Shown: piece after piece, positions 7,439 to 15,499 of the stretch
Position numbering within the stretch: the first letter of the stretch is position 1
How the letters are laid out: each line of letters begins with the position of its first letter
Origin: Halomicrobium katesii DSM 19301
GTDB lineage: Archaea > Halobacteriota > Halobacteria > Halobacteriales > Haloarculaceae
Direction: 5' to 3'
Length of the DNA: 64,000 nucleotides
NCBI RefSeq assembly: GCF_000379085.1
Contig: NZ_KB905378.1
Coordinates: 1,927,699-1,991,698, forward strand
Translations under genes and position numbers: made by a program
The notes under the pieces: model-generated
Database searches by the model: none
Seen by the model: the letters and a program-made list of their open reading frames with translations, nothing else
Told to the model about the DNA's origin: nothing

Positions 7439-8269
7439 ATGGCTCGACGGAGCGTCCTCTTTGCCCCCGGTGACCAGCCCGAGAAACTGCGGAAGGCGGC
7501 CGACAGCGGGGCCGATGTCGCCGTCTTCGATCTGGAAGACGCCGTCGTTCCCGACCGGAAGCAGGCCGCACGGGAGGCGGTCCGCGACGTGCTGGCGACG
7601 GTCGAGTCGACGTGTGAACTGTGCGTGCGGGTCAACCCAATCGACGACGGCGCGGCCAGAGATCTGTCGGTCGTTCTGTCGGGTGGCGAGCCCGACAGCG
7701 TGATGGCTCCGAAGGTGCCGGACGCGAACGCCGTCGAGACGCTGGCCGGGATGCTCGCCGAACGCGACGCGAGCGGTCCGGTCCTGGCGCTCGTCGAGTC
7801 GGCCGCTGGCGTCCTCCACGCGGAGGCGATCGCCGCCGCCGACGCGACCGACGCGCTCCTGTTCGGTGCCGAGGATCTGGCGGGCGATCTCGGAGCGACT
7901 CGGACCGAGAGCGGTCGCGAGGTCGCCCACGCGCGCCAGCACGCGCTGCTGGCGGCACGTGCGGCGGGCGTCGACGCGCTCGACACCCACTACCCGGCGT
8001 ACGAGGACGAGGCGGGGCTGCGCGAGGCGGCCACGGAGGCCCGGCGGCTGGGCTACGACGGCAAGATGGTGATCCACCCGGCGCAGGTCCCGGTCGTCAA
8101 CGCGGCGTTCACGCCAGACGACGAGGCGATCGCCTGGGCTCGCCGGATCGTCGAGGCCAGCGAGGCGGCCGACGAGCGAGCGCGTGGCGTGTTCGTCGTC
8201 GACGGGGAGATGATCGACGCGCCACAGGTCCGCCAGGCCGAGCGCATCCTCGCGCGGGCAGAGGAGTGA
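7439..8269 (+). CDS. citE: HpcH/HpaI aldolase / citrate lyase beta-type (CitE-like) CoA-ester lyase, 276 aa
   Basis: The protein matches the CitE-like TIM-barrel family: an N-terminal RSVLFAPGDQPEKL motif, FDLEDAVVP with the metal-site acids, MAPKVP, ALVESAAGVL, LLFGAEDLAGDLG and KMVIHPAQVPVVN. Haloarchaeal members include malyl-CoA and beta-methylmalyl-CoA lyases of the methylaspartate cycle; which substrate is used here cannot be told from sequence. Length is normal for the single-domain family. The ATG at 7439 was chosen because the motif starts there. A glutamate dehydrogenase gene follows 84 bases downstream, which fits a link to acetyl-CoA and glutamate metabolism. Confidence 0.82.
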   Translation: MARRSVLFAPGDQPEKLRKAADSGADVAVFDLEDAVVPDRKQAAREAVRDVLATVESTCELCVRVNPIDDGAARDLSVVLSGGEPDSVMAPKVPDANAVETLAGMLAERDASGPVLALVESAAGVLHAEAIAAADATDALLFGAEDLAGDLGATRTESGREVAHARQHALLAARAAGVDALDTHYPAYEDEAGLREAATEARRLGYDGKMVIHPAQVPVVNAAFTPDDEAIAWARRIVEASEAADERARGVFVVDGEMIDAPQVRQAERILARAEE

Positions 8270-8353
8270 TCCGGCTGGTGGCTACTGCCAGACGAGATAT
8301 GTGACACGTCAACTGCCGATACACTTTTGCGCCCACTGGCCGTCACTCCCGGC

Positions 8354-9607
8354 ATGTCCGAGGTCAATCCCTTCGAGAGCCTCCAGGAGCAGATCGACGA
8401 CGCCGCGGCGTTCGTCGCGGTCCCCGACGACGCGCTCGAACGCCTCAAGCGACCCGAACGGCTCCTCGAAACGACGCTGTCGGTCGAGCTAGACGACGGA
8501 TCGATCGAGACCTTTCGCGCCTTCCGGTCGCAGTTCAACGGCGACCGCGGCCCGTACAAGGGCGGGATCAGGTATCACCCGCAGGTCTCTCGCGAGGAGG
8601 TGAAGGCCCTCTCGGGGTGGATGGTGTACAAGTGCGCCGCCGTCGACATCCCCTACGGCGGCGGCAAGGGCGGGATCGCCTTCGACCCCAGCGACTACTC
8701 CGAGAGCGAGATCGAGCGCATCACCCGCGCGTTCGCGACGGAACTGCGGCCGCTGATCGGCGAGGATCGAGACGTGCCAGCGCCCGACGTGAACACGGGC
8801 CAGCGCGAGATGAACTGGCTCAAAGACACCTACGAGACCCTGGAGAACACGACTGCCCCCGGCGTCGTCACCGGCAAGGCCATCGAGTCCGGCGGCAGCG
8901 AGGGCCGCGTCGAGGCGACTGGCCGATCGGTCGCGATCGTCGCTCGCGAGGCCTTCGACTACCTCGGCGGGGACATCGCCGACGCCACCGTCGCGGTCCA
9001 GGGCTACGGCAACGCGGGGTCCGTTGCGGCCGACCTGATCGCCAAGCAGGGCGGGACCGTCGTCGCGGTCTCTGACTCCTCGGGGGCGGTGTACGACCCG
9101 GCGGGGATAGACACCAGCGCGGCCAAGTCGTTCAAGCGCGAAACCGGGTCAGTGACGGGTTTCGAGGGAGCCAGCGAGGAGTTGAGCAACCGCGAGTTGC
9201 TCACGCTGGACGTGGACCTGCTCGTGCCGGCGGCCCTGGAAAACGCCATCGACGCCGCCATCGCCCGTGACGTACGCGCAGACGTGATCGTCGAAGCCGC
9301 CAACGGGCCGCTGACCCCCGACGCCGACGACGTGCTGGCCGACAGCGAGATCGTCGTCTTCCCCGACATCCTCGCCAACGCCGGCGGCGTCACGGTGTCG
9401 TACTTCGAGTGGGTCCAGAACCGCCAGCGCTTCTCGTGGTCGCTGGAGCGAGTCAACGACGAACTGGAGACCGTGATCACGTCGGCGTTCGACGACCTGA
9501 TCGAGCGGTACGAGGCGACCGACGCGCCGACGCTGCGGACCGCGATGTACGCTGTCGCGATCGAGCGCGTCCACCGCGCGGCCGCGGAAGCCGGGACCTG
9601 GCCGTGA
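8354..9607 (+). CDS. gdh: Glutamate dehydrogenase (Glu/Leu/Phe/Val dehydrogenase family), 417 aa
   Basis: This is a full-length member of the family. The substrate-binding segments [11 protein letters not shown] and [12 protein letters not shown] (catalytic Lys) are present, as are the PAPDVNTG loop, a Rossmann nucleotide-binding motif [10 protein letters not shown] and a C-terminal [15 protein letters not shown] motif. It interconverts glutamate with 2-oxoglutarate and ammonia using NAD(P)H in the cytoplasm; cofactor preference is not evident by eye. A TATA-like ATACACTTTTG about 30 bases before the ATG suggests its own leaderless transcript. The TGA stop lies exactly at the left end of a decayed family B element. 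Confidence 0.92.
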   Translation: MSEVNPFESLQEQIDDAAAFVAVPDDALERLKRPERLLETTLSVELDDGSIETFRAFRSQFNGDRGPYKGGIRYHPQVSREEVKALSGWMVYKCAAVDIPYGGGKGGIAFDPSDYSESEIERITRAFATELRPLIGEDRDVPAPDVNTGQREMNWLKDTYETLENTTAPGVVTGKAIESGGSEGRVEATGRSVAIVAREAFDYLGGDIADATVAVQGYGNAGSVAADLIAKQGGTVVAVSDSSGAVYDPAGIDTSAAKSFKRETGSVTGFEGASEELSNRELLTLDVDLLVPAALENAIDAAIARDVRADVIVEAANGPLTPDADDVLADSEIVVFPDILANAGGVTVSYFEWVQNRQRFSWSLERVNDELETVITSAFDDLIERYEATDAPTLRTAMYAVAIERVHRAAAEAGTWP

Positions 9608-9675
9608 TACGGGTTATTGTCGCCGTTTTCCCGGTGGCGCGCAGTCGATCCGGTAACGATCGACGATAATCCGTC
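9608..9675. mobile_element. Decayed family B miniature element, copy 4 (about 68 bp)
   Basis: The left end TACGGGTTATTGTCG and the reversed right end GACGGATTATCGTCG are recognisable relatives of the 79-bp family B ends, with CCCGGT and CCGGTAAC remnants of the centre. The left flank is TGA, which is the stop codon of glutamate dehydrogenase; the right flank is TGG, so the 3-bp duplication has decayed or was never perfect. It is shorter than the intact copies. Confidence 0.6.
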
Positions 9676-9728
9676 TGGGAGCCGTCGCGGACCACTGTCT
9701 TTTCACCGCTGCCCGCCTAAGCCCTCAC

Positions 9729-10208
9729 ATGAGCGTCTACGAGCGGTCGGTCCGCGTCGATGCGCCACTGGCAGACGTGTGGGAGTTTCACTCGACCGGG
9801 GACGGGCTCGAAGCCCTGACGCCGGACTGGATGAACCTCGTCGTCGAGGAGTCACGCGGCCCCGACGGCGAACCGGACCCCGACGTGCTCACGGAAGGGT
9901 CCGTCATCGTCTCGTCGGTCCGACCGCTGGGTGTCGGACCGCGCCAGACCTGGACCTCCGAGATCGTCGCCCGCGAGGAGAGCGACGAGCACGCGATGTT
10001 CCGCGACCGCATGACTGAGGGACCGTTCGCCCACTGGCTGCACACCCACCGGTTCGTCGCGGAGGGCGACGCGACGCTGGTCCACGACCGGGTCGAGTAC
10101 CAGTTCCCGGGTGGACCGCTCGGCAAAGCCGTCGGCCCCTTCGCCTACGTCGGTTTCGAGCCGATGTTCCGGTACCGACACCGGACCACGAAGCAGTTGC
10201 TGGAGTAG
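9729..10208 (+). CDS. SRPBCC (START-like) family protein, 159 aa
   Basis: The sequence begins with the typical N-terminal strand and helix of polyketide cyclase/START-like proteins (ERSVRVDAPLADVWEFHSTGDGLEALTP), followed by alternating beta strands (WTSEIVAREE, HTHRFVAEGDATLVHDRVEYQF) and a long C-terminal helix. The SRPBCC fold is a hydrophobic-ligand cavity; the ligand and reaction cannot be inferred. No membrane segment. It appears to be a single-gene unit between glutamate dehydrogenase and a flavoprotein gene. Confidence 0.75.
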   Translation: MSVYERSVRVDAPLADVWEFHSTGDGLEALTPDWMNLVVEESRGPDGEPDPDVLTEGSVIVSSVRPLGVGPRQTWTSEIVAREESDEHAMFRDRMTEGPFAHWLHTHRFVAEGDATLVHDRVEYQFPGGPLGKAVGPFAYVGFEPMFRYRHRTTKQLLE

Positions 10209-10295
10209 TCTCCGAAAATCGCTCTCGAACGGAGTGCCCGCGTCAGCGACGGCCGGCGTCGCGGTCGCCCGTTCCTGCGTCGGTTCTGCCGGAGC

Positions 10296-10305
10296 TATTT
10301 ATATC
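10296..10305 (+). promoter_or_regulatory. TATA-like box of the flavoprotein gene
   Basis: TATTTATATC is centred 25-26 bases before the ATG at 10326, the classic haloarchaeal spacing for a leaderless transcript. Confidence 0.65.
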
Positions 10306-10325
10306 ACTGTCACGAACACACGCCC

Positions 10326-10907
10326 ATGCACGACGTTGTGATCGTCGGCGGCGGCCCCGCCGGCCTGAGTGGTGCCCTGTTCACCGAGAAGAACGGTCTC
10401 GACACCGTGGTCTTCGACACCGACGAGACGTGGATGCACAAGGCACACCTGTTCAACTACCTCGGTATCGACTCGATGGACGGCTCCGAGTTCGTCGCCC
10501 AGTCTCGCGAGCAGGTCGCGGAGTTCGGCGTCACGCTGCGAGACGAGGCAGTGACGGCCGTCGAAGAGACCGCCGAGGGGTTCGCGGTGACGACCGAAGC
10601 GGAGTCCGAGGCCGGCGAGGCCGGCGACCAGACCGTCGAAGGGCGCTACCTCGTGCTCGCGACCGGCGCGGACCGGTCGCTGGCCGACTCGCTGGGCTGT
10701 GCGTTCACCGACGAGGACACCGTCGACGTGACGGTCTCGATGGAGACCAGCGTCGACGACGCCTACGCCACCGGCGCGATGGTCCGGGCGGAGGAGTGGC
10801 AGGCGGTCATCTCCGCCGGCGACGGCGCGGCGGCGGCGCTGAACGTCCTCTCGAAGGAAAAGGGCGAGCACTTCCACGACTTCGACGTGCCGGCCGACGC
10901 CGAGTAA
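10326..10907 (+). CDS. FAD-dependent oxidoreductase, thioredoxin-reductase-like, 193 aa
   Basis: The N-terminus VVIVGGGPAGLSGALF is the dinucleotide-binding GxGxxG motif for FAD. A C-terminal ATGAMVRAEEWQAVISAGDGAAAALNV segment matches the FAD-contacting end of thioredoxin-reductase-like proteins. At 193 residues it is well short of thioredoxin reductase (about 310). It lacks both the CxxC redox pair and a separate NAD(P)H domain. A small flavoprotein with an unknown partner is the best description. The start is supported by the TATA box at 10296. Confidence 0.75.
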   Translation: MHDVVIVGGGPAGLSGALFTEKNGLDTVVFDTDETWMHKAHLFNYLGIDSMDGSEFVAQSREQVAEFGVTLRDEAVTAVEETAEGFAVTTEAESEAGEAGDQTVEGRYLVLATGADRSLADSLGCAFTDEDTVDVTVSMETSVDDAYATGAMVRAEEWQAVISAGDGAAAALNVLSKEKGEHFHDFDVPADAE

Positions 10908-10968
10908 CGGCCGGGTACCGTCTCGCCGACTTCCCAGCGTTCAAGCCATCGCTGTCCCACGTACGGCC

Positions 10969-11850
10969 GTGAGCGACAGCGTCGCCCGGCCGCGTCTCGC
11001 GCTCGCCGTCGCGGTCGTCGCGATCAGCACGAGCGCGATCCTGATTCGCTGGAGTACGGCCCCGCCAGTCGTCGCCGCGTTCTACCGTGTCCTGCTGACG
11101 ACCGCGCTGCTGGCTCCCGTCCTGCTCGCCCGCCACGCCGACGCGGTCGGCGACCTCTCCGGCCGGCACCTGCTGGCCGCCGGCCTCACCGGGGTGGCGC
11201 TGGCCGCGCACTTCGCGGCCTGGTTCGAGAGCCTCTCGTGGACCAGCGTCGCCGCCAGCGTCACGCTCGTCCAGTCCCAGCCGATCTTCGTCGTCACGGG
11301 CGCGTGGCTCCTCCTGAACGAGCGCGTCACCGGGCGGACGGTCCTGGGGGTCGTCGTCGCGATCGCCGGGATCGTCGTCATGTCTCTCGGCGATCTGCTG
11401 GGCGGGACGGCCGTCGGACCGCGACCGCTGTACGGCAACGCCCTCGCACTGGTCGGCGGGCTGATGGCCGCCGGCTACGTCCTCGCCGGTCGGTCGCTGC
11501 GGCAGCGACTCCCGCTGCTCCCCTACGTCACCGTCGTCTACGGCGTCGCCGCGCTGGCGCTGCTGGCGGTCGTCCTCGCCCGGGGACTTCCGCTGACGGG
11601 CTACGAGAGTCGGGAGTGGCTCCTCTTTCTCGCGATGGCGGTCGGTCCCGGCATCCTCGGGCACACGCTCGTGAACTGGTCGCTGGCTCACGTCGAATCG
11701 AGCCTGGTCAGCGTGACGCTGCTTGGCGAACCGCTGGGCAGCGCGCTCCTGGCGTTGCTCTTGCTCACGGAAGTGCCGTCGTCGTGGACCGTCGCGGGCG
11801 GAGCGGTCGTCCTGGCCGGGATCACGCTGACCGCGCGGTCGTCGGAGTGA
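10969..11850 (+). CDS. EamA/DMT-superfamily transporter, 293 aa
   Basis: A GTG start gives a protein with about ten hydrophobic segments arranged as two repeats of five, the DMT (drug/metabolite transporter, EamA) pattern. Recognisable features are RPRLALAVAVVAISTSAILIRWS in repeat 1, the ASVTLVQSQPIFVV end of helix 4, and LVNWSLAHVESSLVSVTLLGEPLGSALLA in repeat 2. It should be an inner-membrane exporter or importer of small metabolites; the substrate is unknown. It is convergent with the kinase-like gene at 11857-12657, with 6 bases between the stops. Confidence 0.85.
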   Translation: MSDSVARPRLALAVAVVAISTSAILIRWSTAPPVVAAFYRVLLTTALLAPVLLARHADAVGDLSGRHLLAAGLTGVALAAHFAAWFESLSWTSVAASVTLVQSQPIFVVTGAWLLLNERVTGRTVLGVVVAIAGIVVMSLGDLLGGTAVGPRPLYGNALALVGGLMAAGYVLAGRSLRQRLPLLPYVTVVYGVAALALLAVVLARGLPLTGYESREWLLFLAMAVGPGILGHTLVNWSLAHVESSLVSVTLLGEPLGSALLALLLLTEVPSSWTVAGGAVVLAGITLTARSSE

Positions 11851-11856
11851 TCGCCG

Positions 11857-12657
11857 CTACTGCTCTGCGAGCTTCTCTATCTCGCCTTTGAGGCCGGCGG
11901 CCTCGAAGTCGTGGTCCGGTCGGATGTTGACGAAATCGAGGAACTCGCGGGCCGCGAGCAACTCTGCGGGCGTGTAGTGGTCGGTAGCGGCGTCGACGGC
12001 CCGCCGCCCGCCGGTCAGGGGCGTCAACGCACCCAGGGCACACGCGAGATCGTAGGATCGGGCGTCGTCGATCGCACCGTCACGGACGTTCGTCGCGTCG
12101 ATGAAGTACAGTTCGCCGTCGGCGACGAGGACGTTCTCGGCCCGGAAGTCCCCGTGTGCGAGCCCCGCGTCGTGCATCCGATGGAGGAAGTCGAAGACGA
12201 CCGGTGCGAGGTCGCTCGCGGTCTCGTCCGACAGCTCTTCGAGAACGGCGAAGTCGGGGATGTACTCCAGTACGAGCACCCCGTGGCCCTCGTACTCGAA
12301 GGCCTCGATCGGCTCGGGCGCGTTCACTCCCAGCTCGCGCATGGTCCGGGTCGCCGCCAGCTCGTGGTCGGCCATCTCGTAGGGCGTCCCGAAGTGCTCG
12401 AAGAAGCCCTCGGTCCCCGAGGAGAAGGCTCCGAGGTTCCGGCCGGCGGTCAACAGCGCGTGGACCAGGGAGTTTTGCTCGGTGATCAGCTTCACGAACC
12501 AGCGATCGTCGACGGCCATCGGCGTCGACAGCCAGTTGTCCGCGTCGAGGAACTCGACGCGAACCGACGGCTCGTCGTACCGCTCGCACATTTCCCCGGC
12601 GACGCCCTCCAGGGTCTCCCAGGGGACGCGACCGCGCAGGAACCGTCGAAACGCCAT
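11857..12657 (-). CDS. RIO/LPS-kinase-like protein kinase fold protein, 266 aa
   Basis: A kinase-like fold of the RIO/lipopolysaccharide-kinase type is suggested by WFVKLITEQ (ATP lysine), a MADHELAATRTM helix, VLVLEYIPD hinge, the catalytic loop AHGDFRAENVLV (HGD, N) and the metal-binding YFIDATN in place of DFG. The substrate is unknown; haloarchaeal relatives are usually annotated as serine/threonine protein kinases. The ATG at 12657 precedes the conserved start MAFRRFLRGR. A family B miniature element lies 28 bases upstream, so its AT-rich edge may now supply the promoter. Confidence 0.7.
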   Translation of the reverse strand: MAFRRFLRGRVPWETLEGVAGEMCERYDEPSVRVEFLDADNWLSTPMAVDDRWFVKLITEQNSLVHALLTAGRNLGAFSSGTEGFFEHFGTPYEMADHELAATRTMRELGVNAPEPIEAFEYEGHGVLVLEYIPDFAVLEELSDETASDLAPVVFDFLHRMHDAGLAHGDFRAENVLVADGELYFIDATNVRDGAIDDARSYDLACALGALTPLTGGRRAVDAATDHYTPAELLAAREFLDFVNIRPDHDFEAAGLKGEIEKLAEQ

Positions 12658-12684
12658 GTACCGTACCGAGGAGAGCCACACTCA

Positions 12685-12763
12685 TACGAATTATTGTAGC
12701 GATGTACCGGTGATCGTCGCCACGGGGTAGACGATCGCCGGTACGCAACTACAATAAACCGTA
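12685..12763. mobile_element. Family B miniature element, copy 2 (79 bp)
   Basis: The ends TACGA and CCGTA enclose the same imperfect palindrome as copy 1, with minor substitutions. It is flanked by an exact 3-bp duplication TCA (12682-12684 and 12764-12766). It lies in the divergent promoter region between the kinase-like gene (minus strand) and the acyl-CoA dehydrogenase gene (plus strand). Its outward-facing AT-rich ends (ACAATAATTCG on the minus strand) could serve as TATA boxes. Confidence 0.85.
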
Positions 12764-12826
12764 TCAAAGCGGTTCTGACGCCAGCCGCCACCATGCTATA
12801 TGTTCGCTCGCCCCGAAGGCGGTGAC

Positions 12827-13969
12827 ATGGACTTTACCCTCCCAGACGAACACCGGATGATTCGCGATTCGGTCCGTGAGTTCTGTGCGGCCGAGATCGA
12901 GCCCATCGCCCAGGAGATCGAGGACGAGCACCGCTTCCCCGCCGAGATCTTCGATCAGCTGGCCGAACTCGACGTGATGGGAGTCCCCATCGACGAGGAG
13001 TGGGGCGGACTGGGCGGCGACCAGCTGATGTACGCCCTCGTGACGGAGGAACTGGGCCGAGTGTCCGGCTCGATCGGGCTCTCCTACGCCGCCCACGTCT
13101 CGCTGGCCTCGAAGCCGATCGAGCTGTTCGGCACGGACGACCAGCGCGAGCGCTGGCTCCGGCCTCTGGCCGAGGGCGAGTACCTGGGCGGCTGGGCGCT
13201 GACCGAGCCAGAGAGCGGGAGCGACGCCAGCGACATGAGCACGACCGCGACCAGAGAGGGCGACGAGTGGGTGCTCGACGGCACCAAGCAGTTCATCACC
13301 AACGCCTCGGTCGCCGGCTCGCTCGTCGTCAAGGCCGTCACCGAACCGGACGCGGGCTACGACGGTATCTCGACCTTTCTCGTCGATCCCGAGGCCGACG
13401 ACGGATTCGAAGTGACGACGGAGTGGGAGAAGATGGGCCTCAACGCCTCGCCGACCTGCGAGATCCGGTTCGACGACTGCCGGATTCCGGCAGACCGAAT
13501 GCTGGGCGAGCCCGGCGACGGCTGGGAGCAGACGAAGAAGACGCTGGACGGCGGGCGTATCTCGATTGCCGCCCTCTCCGTGGGACTTGCACAGGGTGCG
13601 TTCGAAGCCGCCCTCGAATACGCGAAAGAGCGCGAACAGTTCGGCCAGCCCATCGGCGAGTTCGACGCCGTCCGGGACATGCTCGTCGAGATGGACCGCA
13701 AGATCGAGCGCGCCAGACTGCTGACCCACAAGGCCGCCACGAAGTACGATCGGGGCGAGGACGTGGGGCGACTCTCATCGATGGCCAAGCTCGACGCCAG
13801 CGAGATCTGCCGGGAGGTCGCCGAGGACGCCGTCCAGGTGCTCGGCGGCTACGGCTACACCACCGACTTCGCGCCCCAGCGGTTCTACCGGGACGCCAAG
13901 CTGATGGAGATCGGCGAGGGAACCAGCGAGATCCAGCGGCTCGTACTGGGACGGGAACTGGGGCTCTGA
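12827..13969 (+). CDS. acd: Acyl-CoA dehydrogenase, 380 aa
   Basis: This is a full-length acyl-CoA dehydrogenase. It has an N-terminal helical domain (MDFTLPDEHRMIRDSVREF), the FAD/acyl-CoA motif GGWALTEPESGSDAS, the WVLDGTKQFITNA segment, the C-terminal RKIERARLLTHKAA helix, and the QVLGGYGYTTDFAPQRFYRDAK and EGTSEIQRLVLGRE family signatures. It oxidises acyl-CoA to enoyl-CoA and passes electrons to electron-transfer flavoprotein. The glutamate at the start of EGTSEIQ occupies the usual catalytic-base region of short-chain enzymes. A TATA-like GCTATATGTT about 30 bases before the ATG supports this start. Confidence 0.93.
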   Translation: MDFTLPDEHRMIRDSVREFCAAEIEPIAQEIEDEHRFPAEIFDQLAELDVMGVPIDEEWGGLGGDQLMYALVTEELGRVSGSIGLSYAAHVSLASKPIELFGTDDQRERWLRPLAEGEYLGGWALTEPESGSDASDMSTTATREGDEWVLDGTKQFITNASVAGSLVVKAVTEPDAGYDGISTFLVDPEADDGFEVTTEWEKMGLNASPTCEIRFDDCRIPADRMLGEPGDGWEQTKKTLDGGRISIAALSVGLAQGAFEAALEYAKEREQFGQPIGEFDAVRDMLVEMDRKIERARLLTHKAATKYDRGEDVGRLSSMAKLDASEICREVAEDAVQVLGGYGYTTDFAPQRFYRDAKLMEIGEGTSEIQRLVLGRELGL

Positions 13970-14019
13970 AGGCGCGTTCGCCGAGCTGACAGTTCGATCC
14001 GTCGCCATTTGTAGCGATT

Positions 14020-14787
14020 TTATGACAGGTGGATGAACGACAGGTCGTGACCCACTCGCTCCGCTCGGCGCTCCCCGCCCTGGCAATCCTCGTGCTCGTT
14101 TTGGCCGCCGGTCCGGTGTCGATCGGCATCGGCGTGGCCGGTGCCGACGAGCCGGGAGTCGGCGGCTACGTCGCACTCGATAGTTCCGTCTGTCTCGGCG
14201 ATACGACCCCAGTCGGCGTACTGACGACGACCCCGGCCGACCACGGACTCCTCGTCACGGGCAACGTCACCGTCGCAGGTGCAGACCCGACAGTGATCGT
14301 CCGCGACCACGGTAACGGCGAGTACGGGGTAGTCGTGACGACCGGTGTACCCGAGAACGCCGACGACTGTCGCCCCGCGACGACGATCACCCGCCGGCTT
14401 CCCGCCGACGCGTCCGGTGTCAGTGTCGTCGTCGACGGTCAGACGGTCGGGAGTGTCGACGGGACCGGTGCCGTGTCGCTGTCCTGACCGTCGGCCGACC
14501 GACTCCTCGCCTATCGTACCAGTGAATCGAAGCGCCGCCACGCCTCTGGTCGACATCCAGTAGAGTCCGAGTACTGTGAGCGAGAACGGGCCGGACAGCA
14601 GCGTCGCGAACGTCCTCAGGAGCGCGTGTCGCCCGTGGCGGTTGGCATCGACGAAGATCCAGGTGCCACCCAGAATCGGCGTTATCGTGACGACGAGGAC
14701 GCCGAACTGCCAGACCAGTTCTGCGGGTCTTGGGAACGCGTTCTGGAGAGTCACGGACGCTCGATCGATAGTGGGGATGTAAATCAT
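14020..14787 (-). CDS. Small membrane protein whose open frame runs on antisense to its neighbour
   Basis: The first 95 residues look real: a polar start MIYIPTIDRA, then two hydrophobic segments (LVWQFGVLVVTITPILGGTW and LLSGPFSLTVLGLYW) with an IFVDANRHGR loop between. From about residue 100 the frame continues for roughly 150 residues of Arg/Asp/Gly-rich sequence that is simply the antisense of the exported protein at 14047-14487. Probably the original stop near 14490 was lost, or only the first part is made. The ATG is 5 bases from the end of the frameshifted gene upstream, suggesting an operon of two small membrane proteins. Confidence 0.4.
   Translation of the reverse strand: MIYIPTIDRASVTLQNAFPRPAELVWQFGVLVVTITPILGGTWIFVDANRHGRHALLRTFATLLSGPFSLTVLGLYWMSTRGVAALRFTGTIGEESVGRRSGQRHGTGPVDTPDRLTVDDDTDTGRVGGKPAGDRRRGATVVGVLGYTGRHDYPVLAVTVVADDHCRVCTCDGDVARDEESVVGRGRRQYADWGRIAETDGTIECDVAADSRLVGTGHADADRHRTGGQNEHEDCQGGERRAERVGHDLSFIHLS
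14047..14487 (+). CDS. Predicted exported protein, 146 aa
   Basis: The GTG at 14047 gives a signal-peptide-like N-terminus: a few polar residues, then LPALAILVLVLAAGPVSIGIGVAGA, followed by a beta-rich acidic domain of about 115 residues with two cysteines (SVCLG and DDCRP) that could form a disulfide. I do not recognise the family. A TATA-like CGATTTTATG (14014-14023) would put the transcript start near this GTG; an in-frame GTG at 14029 is an alternative. The whole gene is overlapped on the other strand by the open frame that begins at 14787. Confidence 0.55.
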   Translation: MTHSLRSALPALAILVLVLAAGPVSIGIGVAGADEPGVGGYVALDSSVCLGDTTPVGVLTTTPADHGLLVTGNVTVAGADPTVIVRDHGNGEYGVVVTTGVPENADDCRPATTITRRLPADASGVSVVVDGQTVGSVDGTGAVSLS

Positions 14788-14792
14788 CTCGA

Positions 14793-15111
14793 TTAGGCTC
14801 TCACTTCGTCGTTCGACCAGTGTGTCCTCTTAGAGACGGTATCCGAGGAACCGACGGTCAGCACTAGCAACGTCAGCAACACGTCGATTACGACCGCACG
14901 GACGACTCCAGGACGCACCGCAGTTTGACCGGCAGCGTATCGCTATGCCTACGAGAGTACTGCCGAGGATCACGAAGAGGAGCCAGTTGCTGGGGTCGGT
15001 CCGTTCTTCGGTCCAGCGCCAGAGGTAAAGCGCCGGGAAGTGAACAGCAGCCGCGAAATTGACTGTCGAATTCGGTCGCCCAGTGGGCTCGCGAAACCGG
15101 TGGTCACTCAT
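14793..15111 (-). pseudogene. Frameshifted small membrane protein
   Basis: From the ATG at 15111 the frame reads MSDHRFREPTGRP, a Trp-rich YLWRWTEERTDPSNW loop and a hydrophobic LLFVILGSTLVGIAI segment. Near 14936-14945 sense is lost in this frame. The +1 frame then continues with RPGVVRAVVIDVLLTLLVLTVGSS, a second clear membrane segment, to a TAA at 14793. The stop is followed after 5 bases by the ATG of the next membrane protein gene. Either a real one-base lesion or a sequencing error would explain it. I do not recognise the family. Confidence 0.5.
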
Positions 15112-15499
15112 CGTGGTGGAATTCAGACGAACCCTCCGACGCGATCTGTACTCCTGTGCGAGCTTCGGCACAAGCACGATGTTGAAACCGCCGCGTTTCT
15201 CGTTGATGGCGCTCAATCCCTCCAAACTGCACTACAACGAGTTGGCCTCCGATTTCAAATGTGCTGCCACGGTTATCGAACTGCTGTCGAAGGGATTTTT
15301 GCGATCTGAATTGACGAATCTCGTCATTCTTGAACTGCTCCAGTTACGTGCAACCGGAAGCAGCCGAAAATTGGTTGTAGAGCTTTTCTTGTTGGTATAA
15401 AAGACCAAACTAAGATTAATTTGGAGATAGAATATAACTAATTATAATTAAAATTATAGTCAAAAAAGTTTTATTGGATAGAGTCATAGTCTGATTTGG
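15112..15499. other. AT-rich stretch without a convincing gene
   Basis: These 388 bases become increasingly AT-rich toward the right and contain only short frames with no protein-like pattern on either strand. The last 50 bases hold a TATA-like GTTTTATTGG (about 15469-15478), some 27 bases before the ATG of the Tat-exported protein gene. Base composition unlike the rest of the window suggests a transferred or decaying segment. Confidence 0.5.

Noticed and set aside
14011-14024. An 11-base match to the family B sequence TGTAGCGATTT
   Set aside because: Only one short block matches, there is no second end and no flanking duplication; it is probably just the promoter of the exported protein gene.
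15059-15400. A 113-codon plus-strand frame in the AT-richer patch
   Set aside because: No membrane, signal or domain pattern, and it overlaps the frameshifted membrane protein on the other strand, whose halves are more protein-like.
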